Origin: an uncultured Myxococcales bacterium
Lineage (GTDB): Bacteria > Myxococcota_A > UBA9042 > DTJE01
Assembly: GCA_937975765.1 (NCBI GenBank)
Contig: CALJUR010000067.1
Coordinates: forward strand, 1 to 54,930
Length of the DNA: 54,930 bases
Direction of reading: 5' to 3'
Notes under the pieces: model-generated
The model's database searches: none
What the model saw: the letters and a program-made list of their open reading frames with translations, nothing else
Told to the model about the DNA's origin: nothing
In this document: positions 18,123-28,605 of the stretch, one piece after another
Layout: every line of letters begins with the position of its first letter
Numbering within the stretch: position 1 is the first letter of the stretch
Program-made: the position numbers and the translations under genes

Positions 18123-19389
18123 CCGGCGCCGCGCCCAGCACGTAGGCCTCCCGGACCAGCGCCGCCGCCTCGCTCTCGTTCGCCCCGTCGTTCACGTGCA
18201 GCGTGACCAGCGGATCGCCGGCCCACACGCCCGACCCCAGCCGCGCCCGCACCCGCAGCCCGACCGCCGGGTCGATCGCGTCCTCCTTGCGCCGCCGGCC
18301 GCCGCCCAGCACCAGCGCGGCCAGTCCGACCCTCTCGCAGTCGATCGCCTGCACGACGCCGTCCCGCGGCGCCGGCACGTCCACCGTCCTCGCCGCCTGC
18401 GGCAGTCGCGACGGATCGTCGGCCACCGCCGGGTCGCCGCCGTGGAACGCCACCATGCGCCGGAACGCCTGCAGCCCCGACCCGTCGTCGATCGCCCGCC
18501 GGATGCGCGCCTCGCCCTCGGCCTGCGTCGCCGCCGCTCCGCCCAGCACCAGCATCCGGCCGCCCAGGGTCACCACCAGTTCGACCGTGTCTTCCGGCCC
18601 GACGCCGCGCAGCACCTCGACGGACTCCTCGATCTCCAGCGCGTTGCCCACCGCCCAGCCGATCGGCTGGTTCATGTCGGTCAGGAACGCGACGGTGCGC
18701 ACGCCGGACCGGTTCCCCAGCCCGACCAGCGTGCGGGCCAGTTCCCGGGCGCGGTCCAGGGTCTTCATGAAGGCGCCCGACCCGACCTTCACGTCCAGCA
18801 CCAGCCCCGAGATCCCCTCGGCCAGCTTCTTGCTGAGGATGGACGCGGCGATCAGCGGGATGGACTCGACGGTGCCGGTGACGTCCCGCAGCGCATACAG
18901 GCGCTTGTCCGCGGGCACGATCGACTCGGTCTGGCCGATCATGCACGCGCCGACGGTGGCCACGCCCTCGACGAACCGCGCCGGGGCCAGGCCGGTCCGG
19001 AATCCCGGGATGGACTCCAGCTTGTCCAGCGTGCCGCCCGTGTGCCCCAGGCCCCGGCCCGAGATCATCGGCACCCGCACGCCGCACGCGGCGACCAGCG
19101 GCGCCAGCGGGATGCTGACCTTGTCGCCGACCCCGCCGGTCGAGTGCTTGTCCACCTTGCCGCCGGGGACGCCCGACAGGTCGAACACGTCGCCCGAGTG
19201 CAGCATCGCCTGCGTCCAGGCCACCAGTTCCGCGTCGTCCAGGCCGCGGAAGTACACCGCCATCAGCAGGGCCGCGGCCTGGTAGTCCGGGACCTCGCCG
19301 GCGACGAGGCCGGAGATCACCTCGCGGATCGTGGCCTCGTCCAGGGTGCCCCCGTCGCGCTTGCGCCGGATCACTTCCGCCATCAGCAC
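18079..19389 (-). CDS. deoA: Pyrimidine-nucleoside/thymidine phosphorylase
   Basis: Reversibly splits thymidine (and perhaps uridine) with phosphate, for nucleoside salvage. It has 436 residues, the family norm. Signatures are DKHSTGGVGDKVSIPLAP (the phosphate-binding loop), SGRGLGHTGGTLDKLESIPG, and LDVKVGSGAFMK. The C-terminal alpha/beta domain ends in LGSGVWAGDPLVTLH. Distinguishing thymidine from broader pyrimidine specificity needs residues I cannot judge by eye. GTG at 19389 has GGAGG six bases upstream; ATG at 19383 is the alternative. It is the last gene of a hisS operon and its 3' end overlaps the convergent membrane protein gene. Confidence 0.92.
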   Translation of the reverse strand: MLMAEVIRRKRDGGTLDEATIREVISGLVAGEVPDYQAAALLMAVYFRGLDDAELVAWTQAMLHSGDVFDLSGVPGGKVDKHSTGGVGDKVSIPLAPLVAACGVRVPMISGRGLGHTGGTLDKLESIPGFRTGLAPARFVEGVATVGACMIGQTESIVPADKRLYALRDVTGTVESIPLIAASILSKKLAEGISGLVLDVKVGSGAFMKTLDRARELARTLVGLGNRSGVRTVAFLTDMNQPIGWAVGNALEIEESVEVLRGVGPEDTVELVVTLGGRMLVLGGAAATQAEGEARIRRAIDDGSGLQAFRRMVAFHGGDPAVADDPSRLPQAARTVDVPAPRDGVVQAIDCERVGLAALVLGGGRRRKEDAIDPAVGLRVRARLGSGVWAGDPLVTLHVNDGANESEAAALVREAYVLGAAPVTAGSRVLEVVESA

Positions 19390-19429
19390 GGGTCGCCTCC
19401 TGCCTTCGGGAAAAGGACGGTCCGGGGGG

Positions 19430-20080
19430 TCACGACACCGGGCGGCCGGCGATCGGCCTCGCCAACAGCACGACCCTCCCCTCCTTGACGACCACCGAGA
19501 ACGTCACGTCGGGCACGCCCAGCTTCTCGGCCTGGGCCTGGCGCTGCTTGTCGATGCTGGTCCGGAACACCGGTTCCGTGATGCCCTCGACCGACAGGCC
19601 CAGCGAGGACCGCGCGGCGATGTAGTCGTCGTACAGCCGGTGCAGCGGGTCGTCCGCTGCCGGCGCGGGCGCGCCGGGCGGTTCGGGCGCCTTCGTCGCG
19701 GGGGCGGAGCCGGCGGTGGCCCCGGTCCCCGGACCCGGCGCGGCGGCACGATCGGGCGCGGCGGCCGAGGCGTAGCCTGCCTCCCGCCGCATCGACTCGC
19801 GGGTGATCTTGCCTTCCTCCAGTTCCCGCATGATGCGGTCCCAGTACACCGCCATCGTGCGGTATCGCTGCAGCAGGGCCTGGAACCGGAACTTGTGCAC
19901 GGCGCGGCGGGCGTCGTTCAGCGGGGTCAGCCGGATGAACTTCTCCAGCTGGTCGCGCTCGAACAGCGGCGGCAGCTTCTCCAGGCCCAGGAAGAAGCCC
20001 TGGTACCGGACCCGCAGCTTCTCGATCCGGGTCGTCAGGTCGCCCAGGTCGTTGTCCAGATCCTTGTCGGTGACCGCCAC
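19430..20080 (-). CDS. Conserved protein resembling the MXAN_5187 C-terminal family
   Basis: A 216-residue soluble protein. Residues 1-95 form a helical, possibly coiled-coil block (DLTTRIEKLRVRYQGFFLGLEKLPPLF, then RRAVHKFRFQALLQRYRTMAVYWDRIMRELEEG). A Pro/Ala-rich linker (about 105-140) leads to a second conserved part with PLHRLYDDYIAARSSLG and VVVKEGRVVLLARPI. This layout recalls the C-terminal module of myxobacterial MXAN_5187-like proteins, which also occurs alone; the match is from memory. Function unknown. GTG at 20080 follows the hisS stop by three bases, with AAGGGG upstream. Confidence 0.72.
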   Translation of the reverse strand: MAVTDKDLDNDLGDLTTRIEKLRVRYQGFFLGLEKLPPLFERDQLEKFIRLTPLNDARRAVHKFRFQALLQRYRTMAVYWDRIMRELEEGKITRESMRREAGYASAAAPDRAAAPGPGTGATAGSAPATKAPEPPGAPAPAADDPLHRLYDDYIAARSSLGLSVEGITEPVFRTSIDKQRQAQAEKLGVPDVTFSVVVKEGRVVLLARPIAGRPVS

Positions 20081-20083
20081 GGC

Positions 20084-21403
20084 CTACCCCTTCGCCAGTT
20101 CCCCGCGCAGGTGCCCGACCAGGTCGTCGAAGGCCACGGACGCCTGTTCGCCCGTCGCCAGGTCCTTCAGCGCCACCCGGCGTTCCGCGGCCTCGGCCTC
20201 CCCCAGGAGGATCGCACGGTTCGCGCCTCGTCGCACCGCGTACTCGATCTGCTTCTTCAGGCGCGCCGCCGGGTCGGGCACGGACTCGGCCCGGATCCCC
20301 GCCCGGCGCAGGTCCGCGACCAGCCGCATCCCGTCGGCCAGCACCGTCTCTCCCAGCATGCACAGCACGACCTGCGGCCCGGTGGCCCCGGTCGGCGCGC
20401 ACCCCAGTTCGGCCAGCGCCGCGAACAGCCGGTCCACGCCGATGCTGATCCCGACGCACGGGATCGCCGGGACGCCGTAGGTCTCCAGCAGCGTGTCGTA
20501 CCGGCCGCCGCTCATCACCGACCCGACGGACGGCAGGTCCGGCAGGGTCGTCTCGTAGACGGTGCCGGTGTAGTAGTCCAGCCCGCGGGCAATCCGCAGG
20601 TCCAGCCCGACCCGGTCCGCGAACCCCATCGCCGCCAGCACGTCCAGCACCTTGCGCAGGTGGGCGACGGCCTGTGCGACCGCGGGGTCCTGCGACCCCT
20701 CCAGCCGTTCCAGCACGGCCGGGTCGCGCCCGTCACCCAGCAGGTCCAGCAGCCGCTCGGCGCGTGGGAGGCCGACGCCGGGGATCTCGCACAGCAGGTC
20801 CCGCACCGGGCCGGGCCCGATCTTCTCCAGCTTGTCGATGGTCCGCAGGATCGCGACGTGGGCCTCGGGTTCCGTCACGCCGGCCTCGGTCAGGATCGCG
20901 TTCAGGACGCCGCGGTGCCCGATCCGCACGACGAACCGCTGCAGCCCCAACCCCTGCAGCGCCAGGATCCCCGCGGCGATGCAGTCCGCGTCCGCCAGCG
21001 GCGAGGCCGACCCGACGATGTCCGCGTCGTACTGCATGAACTCGCGGAAACGCCCGTGCGCGGGCTTCTCGGCGCGCCACACGGTGCCGGTCTGGTACCG
21101 CCGGAACGGGCGCGGCAGGTCCCTGTACTGGGCCACGACGCGGGCCAGCGGCACCGTCAGGTCATAGCGCAGCGCGACGTCCCGGTCCCCGTTGTCCCGG
21201 AACCGGTACAGCAGCTTCTCGCCCTCCTCTCCGTACTTGCCCAGCAGGATGTCCGCGTACTCGATGGCGGGGGTGGACAGCGGCGCGAAGCCGCACGCCT
21301 CGAAGGCCCGCGTGATCGCGTCCAGCATGGCCTGGCGGCCCGCCTGCTCGGCGGGCAGGAAATCCCGGAATCCCTTCAGCAACCGAGGTTCGACCGTTCC
21401 CAC
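20084..21403 (-). CDS. hisS: Histidyl-tRNA synthetase
   Basis: Class II aminoacyl-tRNA synthetase that charges tRNA-His; 439 residues. Motif 1 region KGFRDFLPAEQ, motif 2 region RYQTGTVWRAEKPAHGRFREFMQYDADIVG, histidine-binding motif ARGLDYYTGTVYE, and motif 3 region GISIGVDRLFAAL are all present. The motif 2 loop reads FMQYDADIVG and not the more common bacterial RQFHQ form. A segment of about 40 residues around 175-235 is the helical insertion. The start is GTG at 21403, with GGGAG upstream. First gene of the hisS-MXAN_5187-like-deoA operon. Confidence 0.95.
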   Translation of the reverse strand: MGTVEPRLLKGFRDFLPAEQAGRQAMLDAITRAFEACGFAPLSTPAIEYADILLGKYGEEGEKLLYRFRDNGDRDVALRYDLTVPLARVVAQYRDLPRPFRRYQTGTVWRAEKPAHGRFREFMQYDADIVGSASPLADADCIAAGILALQGLGLQRFVVRIGHRGVLNAILTEAGVTEPEAHVAILRTIDKLEKIGPGPVRDLLCEIPGVGLPRAERLLDLLGDGRDPAVLERLEGSQDPAVAQAVAHLRKVLDVLAAMGFADRVGLDLRIARGLDYYTGTVYETTLPDLPSVGSVMSGGRYDTLLETYGVPAIPCVGISIGVDRLFAALAELGCAPTGATGPQVVLCMLGETVLADGMRLVADLRRAGIRAESVPDPAARLKKQIEYAVRRGANRAILLGEAEAAERRVALKDLATGEQASVAFDDLVGHLRGELAKG

Positions 21404-21560
21404 GTCCGCGATGCTCCCGGCTCGTCGACGGGCCGCATTCTACCACGGCCCCCCGCCCGCGCCCCACCCCCTGCCGGGAGTCCGTCGCGGCCCGTCCCGG
21501 CCCGCAGGATCCCGACGGCCCGTCCCGGTCCCGGTACCAGGGACCCGGCGGCCGCCTCCC

Positions 21561-21589
21561 TTGCGGCAGCCCAGGCGACGGTGTAGATC
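21561..21589 (+). promoter_or_regulatory. Predicted promoter with -10 box next to the start codon
   Basis: TTGCGG (21561-21566), 17-base spacer, TAGATC (21584-21589). The ATG lies six bases after the -10, so transcription would begin at or near the start codon. No ribosome binding site is seen. Confidence 0.4.
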
Positions 21590-21595
21590 CCGGCC

Positions 21596-22459
21596 ATGAG
21601 GTCGCGAATCCCCACCTGCGGGCTGACCCTGCTGGCCATGGCCGCCAGCCTCGCCTGCGCGAAGGCGCCGCCCCCGGGCGAGGCCGCGAACCGGCCCGTG
21701 GCACTGGCCGGCCTGAAGGTGGAGATCGTCGCGGCCGACGACGGAGCGACCCCGGAGGACTGCCCCGCGCTGGCCGGCACGCTCCTGGCGCTGCTGGCCG
21801 GCCTGGACCTGCCCGCGGACGCGCGGCCGGTCCTGGTGCTGGCCGTGGGCTGCGAGTCGGAAGGGGCCGAACTGACGGTATCGGCGGCCGCCACGCTGGA
21901 CCTGGCCACCCCGGGCCACCCCGACGAGACGTTCGACGGTGCCGGTATCGCGACCTGCCAGGGCTGCGGTGGCGGGAAGTCCCGGCTGGCCGTCCTGCTG
22001 GCGCTCGGAAGCGCCGTCCGGCAGGCCCTGGACCTCGCCCTCGGGCAGGCGCGGGTGGCCCGGCTGCCGGACCAGGATCTCGTCGCGATCCTGTCCCGGC
22101 CGGGCGCGCAGGCCCGGTCGATCCTGCTGGCCGCCCTGGAGGAGGCCGCGATGCGACGCCTCGAGGACGCTCTGGCCCCCGCCGAGGCGCTGCTGCAGTC
22201 GCAGGACGACGAGGTGGCGCTGAGGGCCGTGGGCGTGCTGTCCCGCCTGCAGGACGCCGCCGCCCTGAAGGCGCTGGGCCGGGCGGCCCTGACCTCCCGG
22301 CCCGAGATCCCCTTCGCGGCGGTGCGCGCGATGGCCGACATCGACAGCCCCGAGACGGCGCGCGCCCTGGAACTGGTCGCCGGGCAGGCCACCGACCCCG
22401 TGCTGGTCCGCGAGGTCGCGGAACTGCTGCACGAGGTGGCCGGCGAGGGCCACGACTGA
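21596..22459 (+). CDS. HEAT-repeat lipoprotein
   Basis: A 287-residue predicted lipoprotein: hydrophobic signal ending LLAMAASLACAK with a lipobox Cys near residue 21. Residues about 40-115 form a globular part with three Cys (CPAL, GCESE, CQGCGGGK). From residue 130 on, HEAT-like helical repeats appear (QARSILLAALEEAAMRRL, DEVALRAVGVLSRLQDAAAL, IPFAAVRAMADIDSPETARAL). Function unknown; it recalls the exported HEAT protein at 13990-14574. It diverges from hisS and may be translated from a leaderless mRNA. Confidence 0.75.
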   Translation: MRSRIPTCGLTLLAMAASLACAKAPPPGEAANRPVALAGLKVEIVAADDGATPEDCPALAGTLLALLAGLDLPADARPVLVLAVGCESEGAELTVSAAATLDLATPGHPDETFDGAGIATCQGCGGGKSRLAVLLALGSAVRQALDLALGQARVARLPDQDLVAILSRPGAQARSILLAALEEAAMRRLEDALAPAEALLQSQDDEVALRAVGVLSRLQDAAALKALGRAALTSRPEIPFAAVRAMADIDSPETARALELVAGQATDPVLVREVAELLHEVAGEGHD

Positions 22460-22521
22460 CCTCCCGGCCTCTCTCCGCGGACCTTCCCGCCCCCGTCCCC
22501 CCGGGCCTTCCCGACCGAACC

Positions 22522-22550
22522 TTGATCCCCGGCCGAATCGGGGCGATCCT
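22522..22550 (+). promoter_or_regulatory. Predicted promoter for the murC-like/murD pair
   Basis: TTGATC (22522-22527), 17-base spacer, GATCCT (22545-22550). It sits 34 bases before the GTG start. Confidence 0.35.
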
Positions 22551-22583
22551 TCGGCGGGCCCCAAGCGAGGGAAGGAACCCGCC

Positions 22584-23972
22584 GTGCACCCGAACCCGAT
22601 CGACCTGACCCGCCCCCGTCGCTTCCATCTGCTGGGCATCGGCGGCGTCGGCGTCAGCGCGGTGGCGCGCCTGCTGCTGCAGCGAGGATTCCCGGTCTCC
22701 GGGTCCGACGTGCGGGAGTCGTCCATCACCCGGGCCCTGCGGGACGAGGGCGCCACCGTGACCATCGGCCATTCCTCCGCCAACCTGGCCGGGGCGGACG
22801 TGGTCGTCGTGTCCACCGCCATCCCCGAGACGAACCCCGAACTGGTCGCCGCGCGGCAGGCCGGCCTCCCGGTCGTGCACCGGTCGGTGGTGCTGGGCGC
22901 CCTGATGCAGGGCCGCCGGTCCATCGGCGTCACCGGCACCAACGGCAAGGGGTCCGTGTCGTCGCTGGTCGCCTTCCTGCTGGACCGCGCCGGCCTGCAC
23001 CCCTCCTTCGCGATCGGCGCGATGCTGCTGGACTTCGGCACCAACGCCCGCGAGGCGGCCGGCGCGCACCTGGTCTGCGAACTGGACGAGTCCGACGGCT
23101 CCTTCGAGAACACCCGGCCGGACCGGCTGGTGATCAACAACCTGGAAGCGGATCACCTGAACTACTACAAGGACCTGGAAGGCCTGCTGCGGCACTTCGC
23201 GGCCTACCTGTCGCGGCCCGGCTCGCCCCCCCTGCTGCACGCGTGCGGCGACGACGCCAACTGCCGCGAGATCCTGCGGCGCGCGGGGCGCACGGCGATC
23301 ACCTTCGGTCGCGGCGAGGGATGCGACTACCGCATGACCTCGCTGCGCCTGGTCGGCTTCGGGTCGCGCTTCACCGTGTCGGGCCCGCGCGGCGACCTCG
23401 GCGAGTTCGCGCTGGAACTGCCCGGCGAGTACAACGCGCTGAACGCGGTGGCGGCGCTGTCGGTGGCCCTGGAGGAGGGCGCGGACGTCGAGGCGTGCCG
23501 GGCCGCGCTGCCGTCGTTCCGGGGGCTGGAGAACCGCTTCACGCTGGTGCGGGCGGGCCGCCACCTGGTGGTCAAGGACTACATCTCTCACCCGGCCGGC
23601 ATCCGCGCCGTGCTGGCGGGGGCGCGGGCCTTCGCGAAGGCGCGCGTCGTCGCGGTGTTCAAGCCCTACCGGTTCACGATGATCCACTACCTGGGCGACG
23701 AGTACCGGACGGCCTTCGCGGACGCGGACCTGACGCTGGTCACCGAACTGTACACGGCGGGCGAGGTGCCGATCCCCGGCGTGGACGCACCCTGGCTGGT
23801 CGAGAAGATCCGATCGAACGGGTCCGAGGTGGTTTTCGTGCCGCGGATGGAGGACCTGCTGCCGGCGTTGAAGGACCGGCTGCGGGACGACGACACCGTG
23901 ATCTTCTTCGGCGGCGACGACCTGTTCGCGCTGGCGGACCGGTTCGCGGCGCTGGTCGGGCCGGCGGCCTGA
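22584..23972 (+). CDS. MurC-like ligase (UDP-N-acetylmuramate--amino acid ligase family), divergent
   Basis: A 462-residue Mur ligase. MurC features: N-terminal HLLGIGGVGVSAVARLLLQRG, DESDGSFENT, NNLEADHLNYY, and the C-terminal VFKPYRFTMIHYLGDEYRTAFADAD...PIPGVDA block. MurC adds L-Ala to UDP-MurNAc. Two signature motifs differ: the ATP loop is GTNGKGS (118-124), as in folylpolyglutamate synthase, where MurC has GTHGKTT, and the C-terminal DYGHHP motif reads D332-Y-I-S-H-P. It could be a divergent true MurC or a paralogue acting on another UDP-sugar or amino acid. GTG at 22584 with AAGGAA upstream. murD follows 11 bases later; no other dcw gene is near. Confidence 0.82.
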   Translation: MHPNPIDLTRPRRFHLLGIGGVGVSAVARLLLQRGFPVSGSDVRESSITRALRDEGATVTIGHSSANLAGADVVVVSTAIPETNPELVAARQAGLPVVHRSVVLGALMQGRRSIGVTGTNGKGSVSSLVAFLLDRAGLHPSFAIGAMLLDFGTNAREAAGAHLVCELDESDGSFENTRPDRLVINNLEADHLNYYKDLEGLLRHFAAYLSRPGSPPLLHACGDDANCREILRRAGRTAITFGRGEGCDYRMTSLRLVGFGSRFTVSGPRGDLGEFALELPGEYNALNAVAALSVALEEGADVEACRAALPSFRGLENRFTLVRAGRHLVVKDYISHPAGIRAVLAGARAFAKARVVAVFKPYRFTMIHYLGDEYRTAFADADLTLVTELYTAGEVPIPGVDAPWLVEKIRSNGSEVVFVPRMEDLLPALKDRLRDDDTVIFFGGDDLFALADRFAALVGPAA

Positions 23973-23983
23973 AGGGGGGGGCG

Positions 23984-25342
23984 ATGCGGATCGAAGGCGC
24001 CGGCTTCAGCGTCCTGGGCATGGGCAAGAGCGGCATCGCGGCCGCGAACCTGCTGGCGCGCCTGGGCGGCGACGTGCTGCTGTCGGACGGGAAGGACTCG
24101 CCCGAGTTGCGCGCGAAGGCCGAGCAGCGCGTGGACTACCGCGTCCAGACCGTCCTCGGGCGGGAGACGGTGCGGCAGGGCGACGTGGCGGTGCTGTCGC
24201 CGGGCATCCCGCCCGCGGCGCGCGCCTTCCGGGACGCGTACCGGCTGGCGTCCGAGGTGATCGGCGAGGTCGAGTTGTTCTACCGGCTGTTCCCGGGGCG
24301 CATCCTGGCGATCACGGGCACGGACGGGAAGAGCACGACGACCACGCTGGCGACGCACCTGCTGAACGAGGCGGGCATCCGGGCGCATGCCGCCGGGAAC
24401 CTGGGCAACCCGGTGTGCGACCTGGTCGGCGCGGTGGGGGACGACGACGTGGTGGTGGCCGAGGTCTCCTGCTACCAGTTGCTGACGACCATGCGCTTCC
24501 GGCCGCAGGTCGCGCTGGTGACCAACCTGGCCGAGGACCACCTGGAGCACCACGGGTCGTTCGCGGCCTACGTGGCGGCCAAGGCACGGGTGATCCAGCG
24601 GCAGGCCCACGGCGACGTGTTCGTGCGCAACCTGGACGACCCCTGCCTGGCATCCTGGCTGCGGCCCGAGGACCCCTGGACGCGCGACAACGGCCAGCAC
24701 GTGCGGGACATCTCGCGGTCCGGGCCGGTGGCGGACGGGGCCTTCCTGCTGGACGGCGGGCTGCACCTGGCTCGGGACGGGCACGAGGTCCGGGTCGCGG
24801 ACCGCGGGCAGTTCCCCCTGCCGGGCGAGCACAACACCGAGAACCTGCTGCTGGCGCTGGCCGCCGCGAACTCGATGGGCGCGGACGCGGTGGGCCTGGC
24901 GAAGGGGCTGGCGACCTACCGCGGCCTGCCGCACCGGATCGAGCGGGTGCGGGTGCTGGACGGCGTCACCTTCTTCAACGACTCCAAGGCGACCAACCCG
25001 CACGCGGCGATCACGGCTCTCAGGGCGTTCGATCGGCCGGTCGTGCTGATCGCGGGCGGCTTCGAGAAGGGGCTGCCGCTGTCGGACCTGTCCGTCGAGG
25101 TGGAGCGCCGCTGCCAGGCGGTGGTGCTGACGGGCGACAGCGCGGACCGGATGAGACGGGAACTCCCGCGGTCGGTGCCGTCGGAAATCGTGGACGACCT
25201 GGAGTTCGCCGTGATCCGGGCGCTGGAACTGGCCCGCCCGGACGGCATCGTGCTGTTCTCGCCGGCCGCCTCGTCGTTCGACCGGTACACGTCGTTCGAG
25301 GAGCGCGGCGACCGCTTCCGCGAGATCGTCCAGGCCCTGTGA
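23984..25342 (+). CDS. murD: UDP-N-acetylmuramoylalanine--D-glutamate ligase (MurD)
   Basis: A 452-residue Mur ligase that adds D-Glu to UDP-MurNAc-L-Ala. Visible: N-terminal FSVLGMGKSGIAAANLLARLGG, LSPGIPP, ATP loop GTDGKSTTTTL (from Gly112), EVSCYQL (MurD has E-x-S-S-F/Y-Q-L), NLAEDHLEHHGS, and the C-terminal FFNDSKATNPHAAITAL, which is diagnostic of MurD, plus LIAGGFEKG. Asp replaces the usual Asn in the ATP loop. ATG at 23984 follows AGGGGGGG. Transcribed with the MurC-like gene; its end nearly touches the convergent rarA gene. Confidence 0.9.
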   Translation: MRIEGAGFSVLGMGKSGIAAANLLARLGGDVLLSDGKDSPELRAKAEQRVDYRVQTVLGRETVRQGDVAVLSPGIPPAARAFRDAYRLASEVIGEVELFYRLFPGRILAITGTDGKSTTTTLATHLLNEAGIRAHAAGNLGNPVCDLVGAVGDDDVVVAEVSCYQLLTTMRFRPQVALVTNLAEDHLEHHGSFAAYVAAKARVIQRQAHGDVFVRNLDDPCLASWLRPEDPWTRDNGQHVRDISRSGPVADGAFLLDGGLHLARDGHEVRVADRGQFPLPGEHNTENLLLALAAANSMGADAVGLAKGLATYRGLPHRIERVRVLDGVTFFNDSKATNPHAAITALRAFDRPVVLIAGGFEKGLPLSDLSVEVERRCQAVVLTGDSADRMRRELPRSVPSEIVDDLEFAVIRALELARPDGIVLFSPAASSFDRYTSFEERGDRFREIVQAL

Positions 25343-26809
25343 TCACCCGCCCTCGCCGCCGTCCCTGCGACGCCGACCGCGGAACCACTCCAGGCGCTCG
25401 CGCATCGTCTTCTCGTACCCCTGGCCCTCCGGATCGTAGAACCGCCGCCCCGCCAGCGCCCGCGGCAGGTACTCCGCGTCCACGAACGCATCCGGGTGGT
25501 CGTGCGGGTAGTCGTACCCCTGGCCGTACCCCAGTTCGGCCATGCCCTTCGCCGGCGCGTTGCGCAGGTGCATCGGCACCTCCAGGCTGCCGGTGTCGTG
25601 CACGGCCTTCCTCGCCGCCTTCAGGGCCAGGTAGGACGCGTTGGACTTCGGCGCGCACGCCAGGTAGGTCACCGCCTGGGCCATCGGGATCGCCGCCTCG
25701 GGCAGGCCCAGGTACTCGAACGCATCCTTCGCCGCCACCGCCACCTGCAGCGCCCGCGGGTCCGCGTTGCCGACGTCCTCGGCCGCGAAGATGACCATCC
25801 GGCGGCACACGAAGGCGGGGTCCTCCCCGCCCTCCAGCATGCGGGCCATGTAGTACATCGCCGCGTCCGGGTCGCTGCCGCGCAGGCTCTTGATGAACGC
25901 GCTGACGATGTTGTAGTGCTCCTCGTAGGCCCGGTCGTAGCGCAGCGCCGGACCGGACCGAACCGACTCCATCACGGAATCGTCGACCCGCGGAAGGCCC
26001 CGTCGCGCGGCATACTCGACCGCGGCCTCCAGCAGGTTCAGCATCCGGCGCCCGTCCCCGTCCGCCGCCCGCGCCAACGCGGACAGCGTCGCGTCCGTCA
26101 CTTCGACACCCCGTCCCGCCAGGCCCCGCTCGCCGTCCTGCAGCGCGCGCCGGGCCACCGCGACCAGCGCGTCCTGCGACAGCGGCAGCAGCCGCACCAC
26201 CCGGCACCGGGACAGCAGCGGCGACGTCACCTCGAAGAAGGGGTTCTCGGTCGTGGCGCCGACCAGCGTGATCGTCCCGTTCTCGACGTGCGGCAGGAAG
26301 GCGTCCTGCTGGGCCTTGTTGAAACGGTGGATCTCGTCCACGAACAGCAGCGTCTTGCGGCCCTCGCGCGCCCACAACGCCCGGGCCTCGGCCACGACCT
26401 CGCGGACCTCCTTGACGCCGGACAGGACCGCCGAGAACGGCACGAACCGCGACCGGGTCCGGCCGGCGATGACCCGGGCCAGCGACGTCTTGCCGCAGCC
26501 GGGAGGGCCCCACAGGATCAGCGACGGCAGCGCGTCCGCCTCGATGGCCTCGCGAAGGAAGCCGCCCTCGTGCAGCGCCTCGGCCTGCCCGACCACCTCG
26601 TCCAGCGACGCCGGCCGCACCCGTTCCGCCAGCGGTTCCCGGCCCGGGGGCTTCCCGCCCGGCCGCCTCCCTCCCGCGTCGTGCGGTTCCGGCCCGTCCG
26701 CGGCGGCCTCGTCCCCGGCCGTCGTCGCCCCGTCGTCCCCGGCGTCCGCCATCCCGGCGAACAGGTCGTCCTGTCCCTGCTTTCCCAAGCCTTCTTCCCC
26801 CGCACGCAT
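25343..26809 (-). CDS. rarA: Replication-associated recombination protein RarA (MgsA)
   Basis: AAA+ ATPase of the clamp-loader family acting at stalled replication forks; about 488 residues. PLAERVRPASLDEVVGQ, Walker A LWGPPGCGKTSLARVIAG, Walker B LLFVDEIHRFNKAQQDAFLP, sensor 1 VGATTENPFFEV, and the C-terminal tetramerisation part (YRRMVIFAAEDVG-like, PKSNASYLAL, VPMHLRNAP). The N-terminal 70 residues are a charged low-complexity extension containing DDLFAGM. The frame is open to 26848, but that lies over the guaB promoter; ATG at 26809 is used, and a TTG at 26749 preceded by GAAGAAGG is another option. Confidence 0.93.
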   Translation of the reverse strand: MRAGEEGLGKQGQDDLFAGMADAGDDGATTAGDEAAADGPEPHDAGGRRPGGKPPGREPLAERVRPASLDEVVGQAEALHEGGFLREAIEADALPSLILWGPPGCGKTSLARVIAGRTRSRFVPFSAVLSGVKEVREVVAEARALWAREGRKTLLFVDEIHRFNKAQQDAFLPHVENGTITLVGATTENPFFEVTSPLLSRCRVVRLLPLSQDALVAVARRALQDGERGLAGRGVEVTDATLSALARAADGDGRRMLNLLEAAVEYAARRGLPRVDDSVMESVRSGPALRYDRAYEEHYNIVSAFIKSLRGSDPDAAMYYMARMLEGGEDPAFVCRRMVIFAAEDVGNADPRALQVAVAAKDAFEYLGLPEAAIPMAQAVTYLACAPKSNASYLALKAARKAVHDTGSLEVPMHLRNAPAKGMAELGYGQGYDYPHDHPDAFVDAEYLPRALAGRRFYDPEGQGYEKTMRERLEWFRGRRRRDGGEGG

Positions 26810-26841
26810 CGGCTCGGTGCGGAACGGACCGCACATCGCCT

Positions 26842-26870
26842 TTGACACCGGTCCGCGATTCTATTACAAG
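26842..26870 (+). promoter_or_regulatory. Predicted sigma70-type promoter for guaB
   Basis: A consensus TTGACA (26842-26847), a 17-base spacer and TACAAG (26865-26870). The leader to the ATG is about 65 bases. This is the best -35 match seen in the window. Confidence 0.6.
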
Positions 26871-26939
26871 GAAACCCCGGCGGCCCCAGGGTTGGTTCCG
26901 CCCCGGCGTCCTCCGGGTCTTTCCCTGCGGAGGAGCGCC

Positions 26940-28397
<1,458 letters not shown>

Positions 28398-28403
28398 CGG
28401 CGA

Positions 28404-28421
28404 CGGCGCCTGACGGCGCCG
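28404..28421 (+). terminator. Hairpin just after guaB, possible terminator
   Basis: CGGCGCC, TGAC loop, GGCGCCG: a perfect 7-base stem starting 7 bases after the guaB stop. No T-tract follows, so intrinsic termination is uncertain. Confidence 0.35.
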
Positions 28422-28498
28422 GCGTCCGCAGCGCGGATTCCCTCGCGTGCACCGGTCGCTTCGCGCCGGTGACGCTCGGTCGCGCGGCGCAATTCAGG

Positions 28499-28522
28499 AA
28501 TTCGGGGACAGTCACCATAATT
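28499..28522. repeat. REP-like element between guaB and the Rrf2 gene
   Basis: AATTCGGGGACAGTCACCAT followed by AATT. Outer AATT/AATT and inner partly complementary GGGGA/TCACC arms form an imperfect palindrome. On the other strand it reads ATGGTGACTGTCCCCGAATT, parallel to the 16211 family. Such sequences are known beside REP-associated tyrosine transposases; none is encoded here. The 45 bases after it are unusually A+T-rich. Confidence 0.65.
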
Positions 28523-28605
28523 GAACACGTAGGTACCGAATAACTTTATCTTTGTTTCCGCCGGAGCAACAGAAGGGGGACAGAGCAGGGCAGAGGTCGG
28601 GCGGC

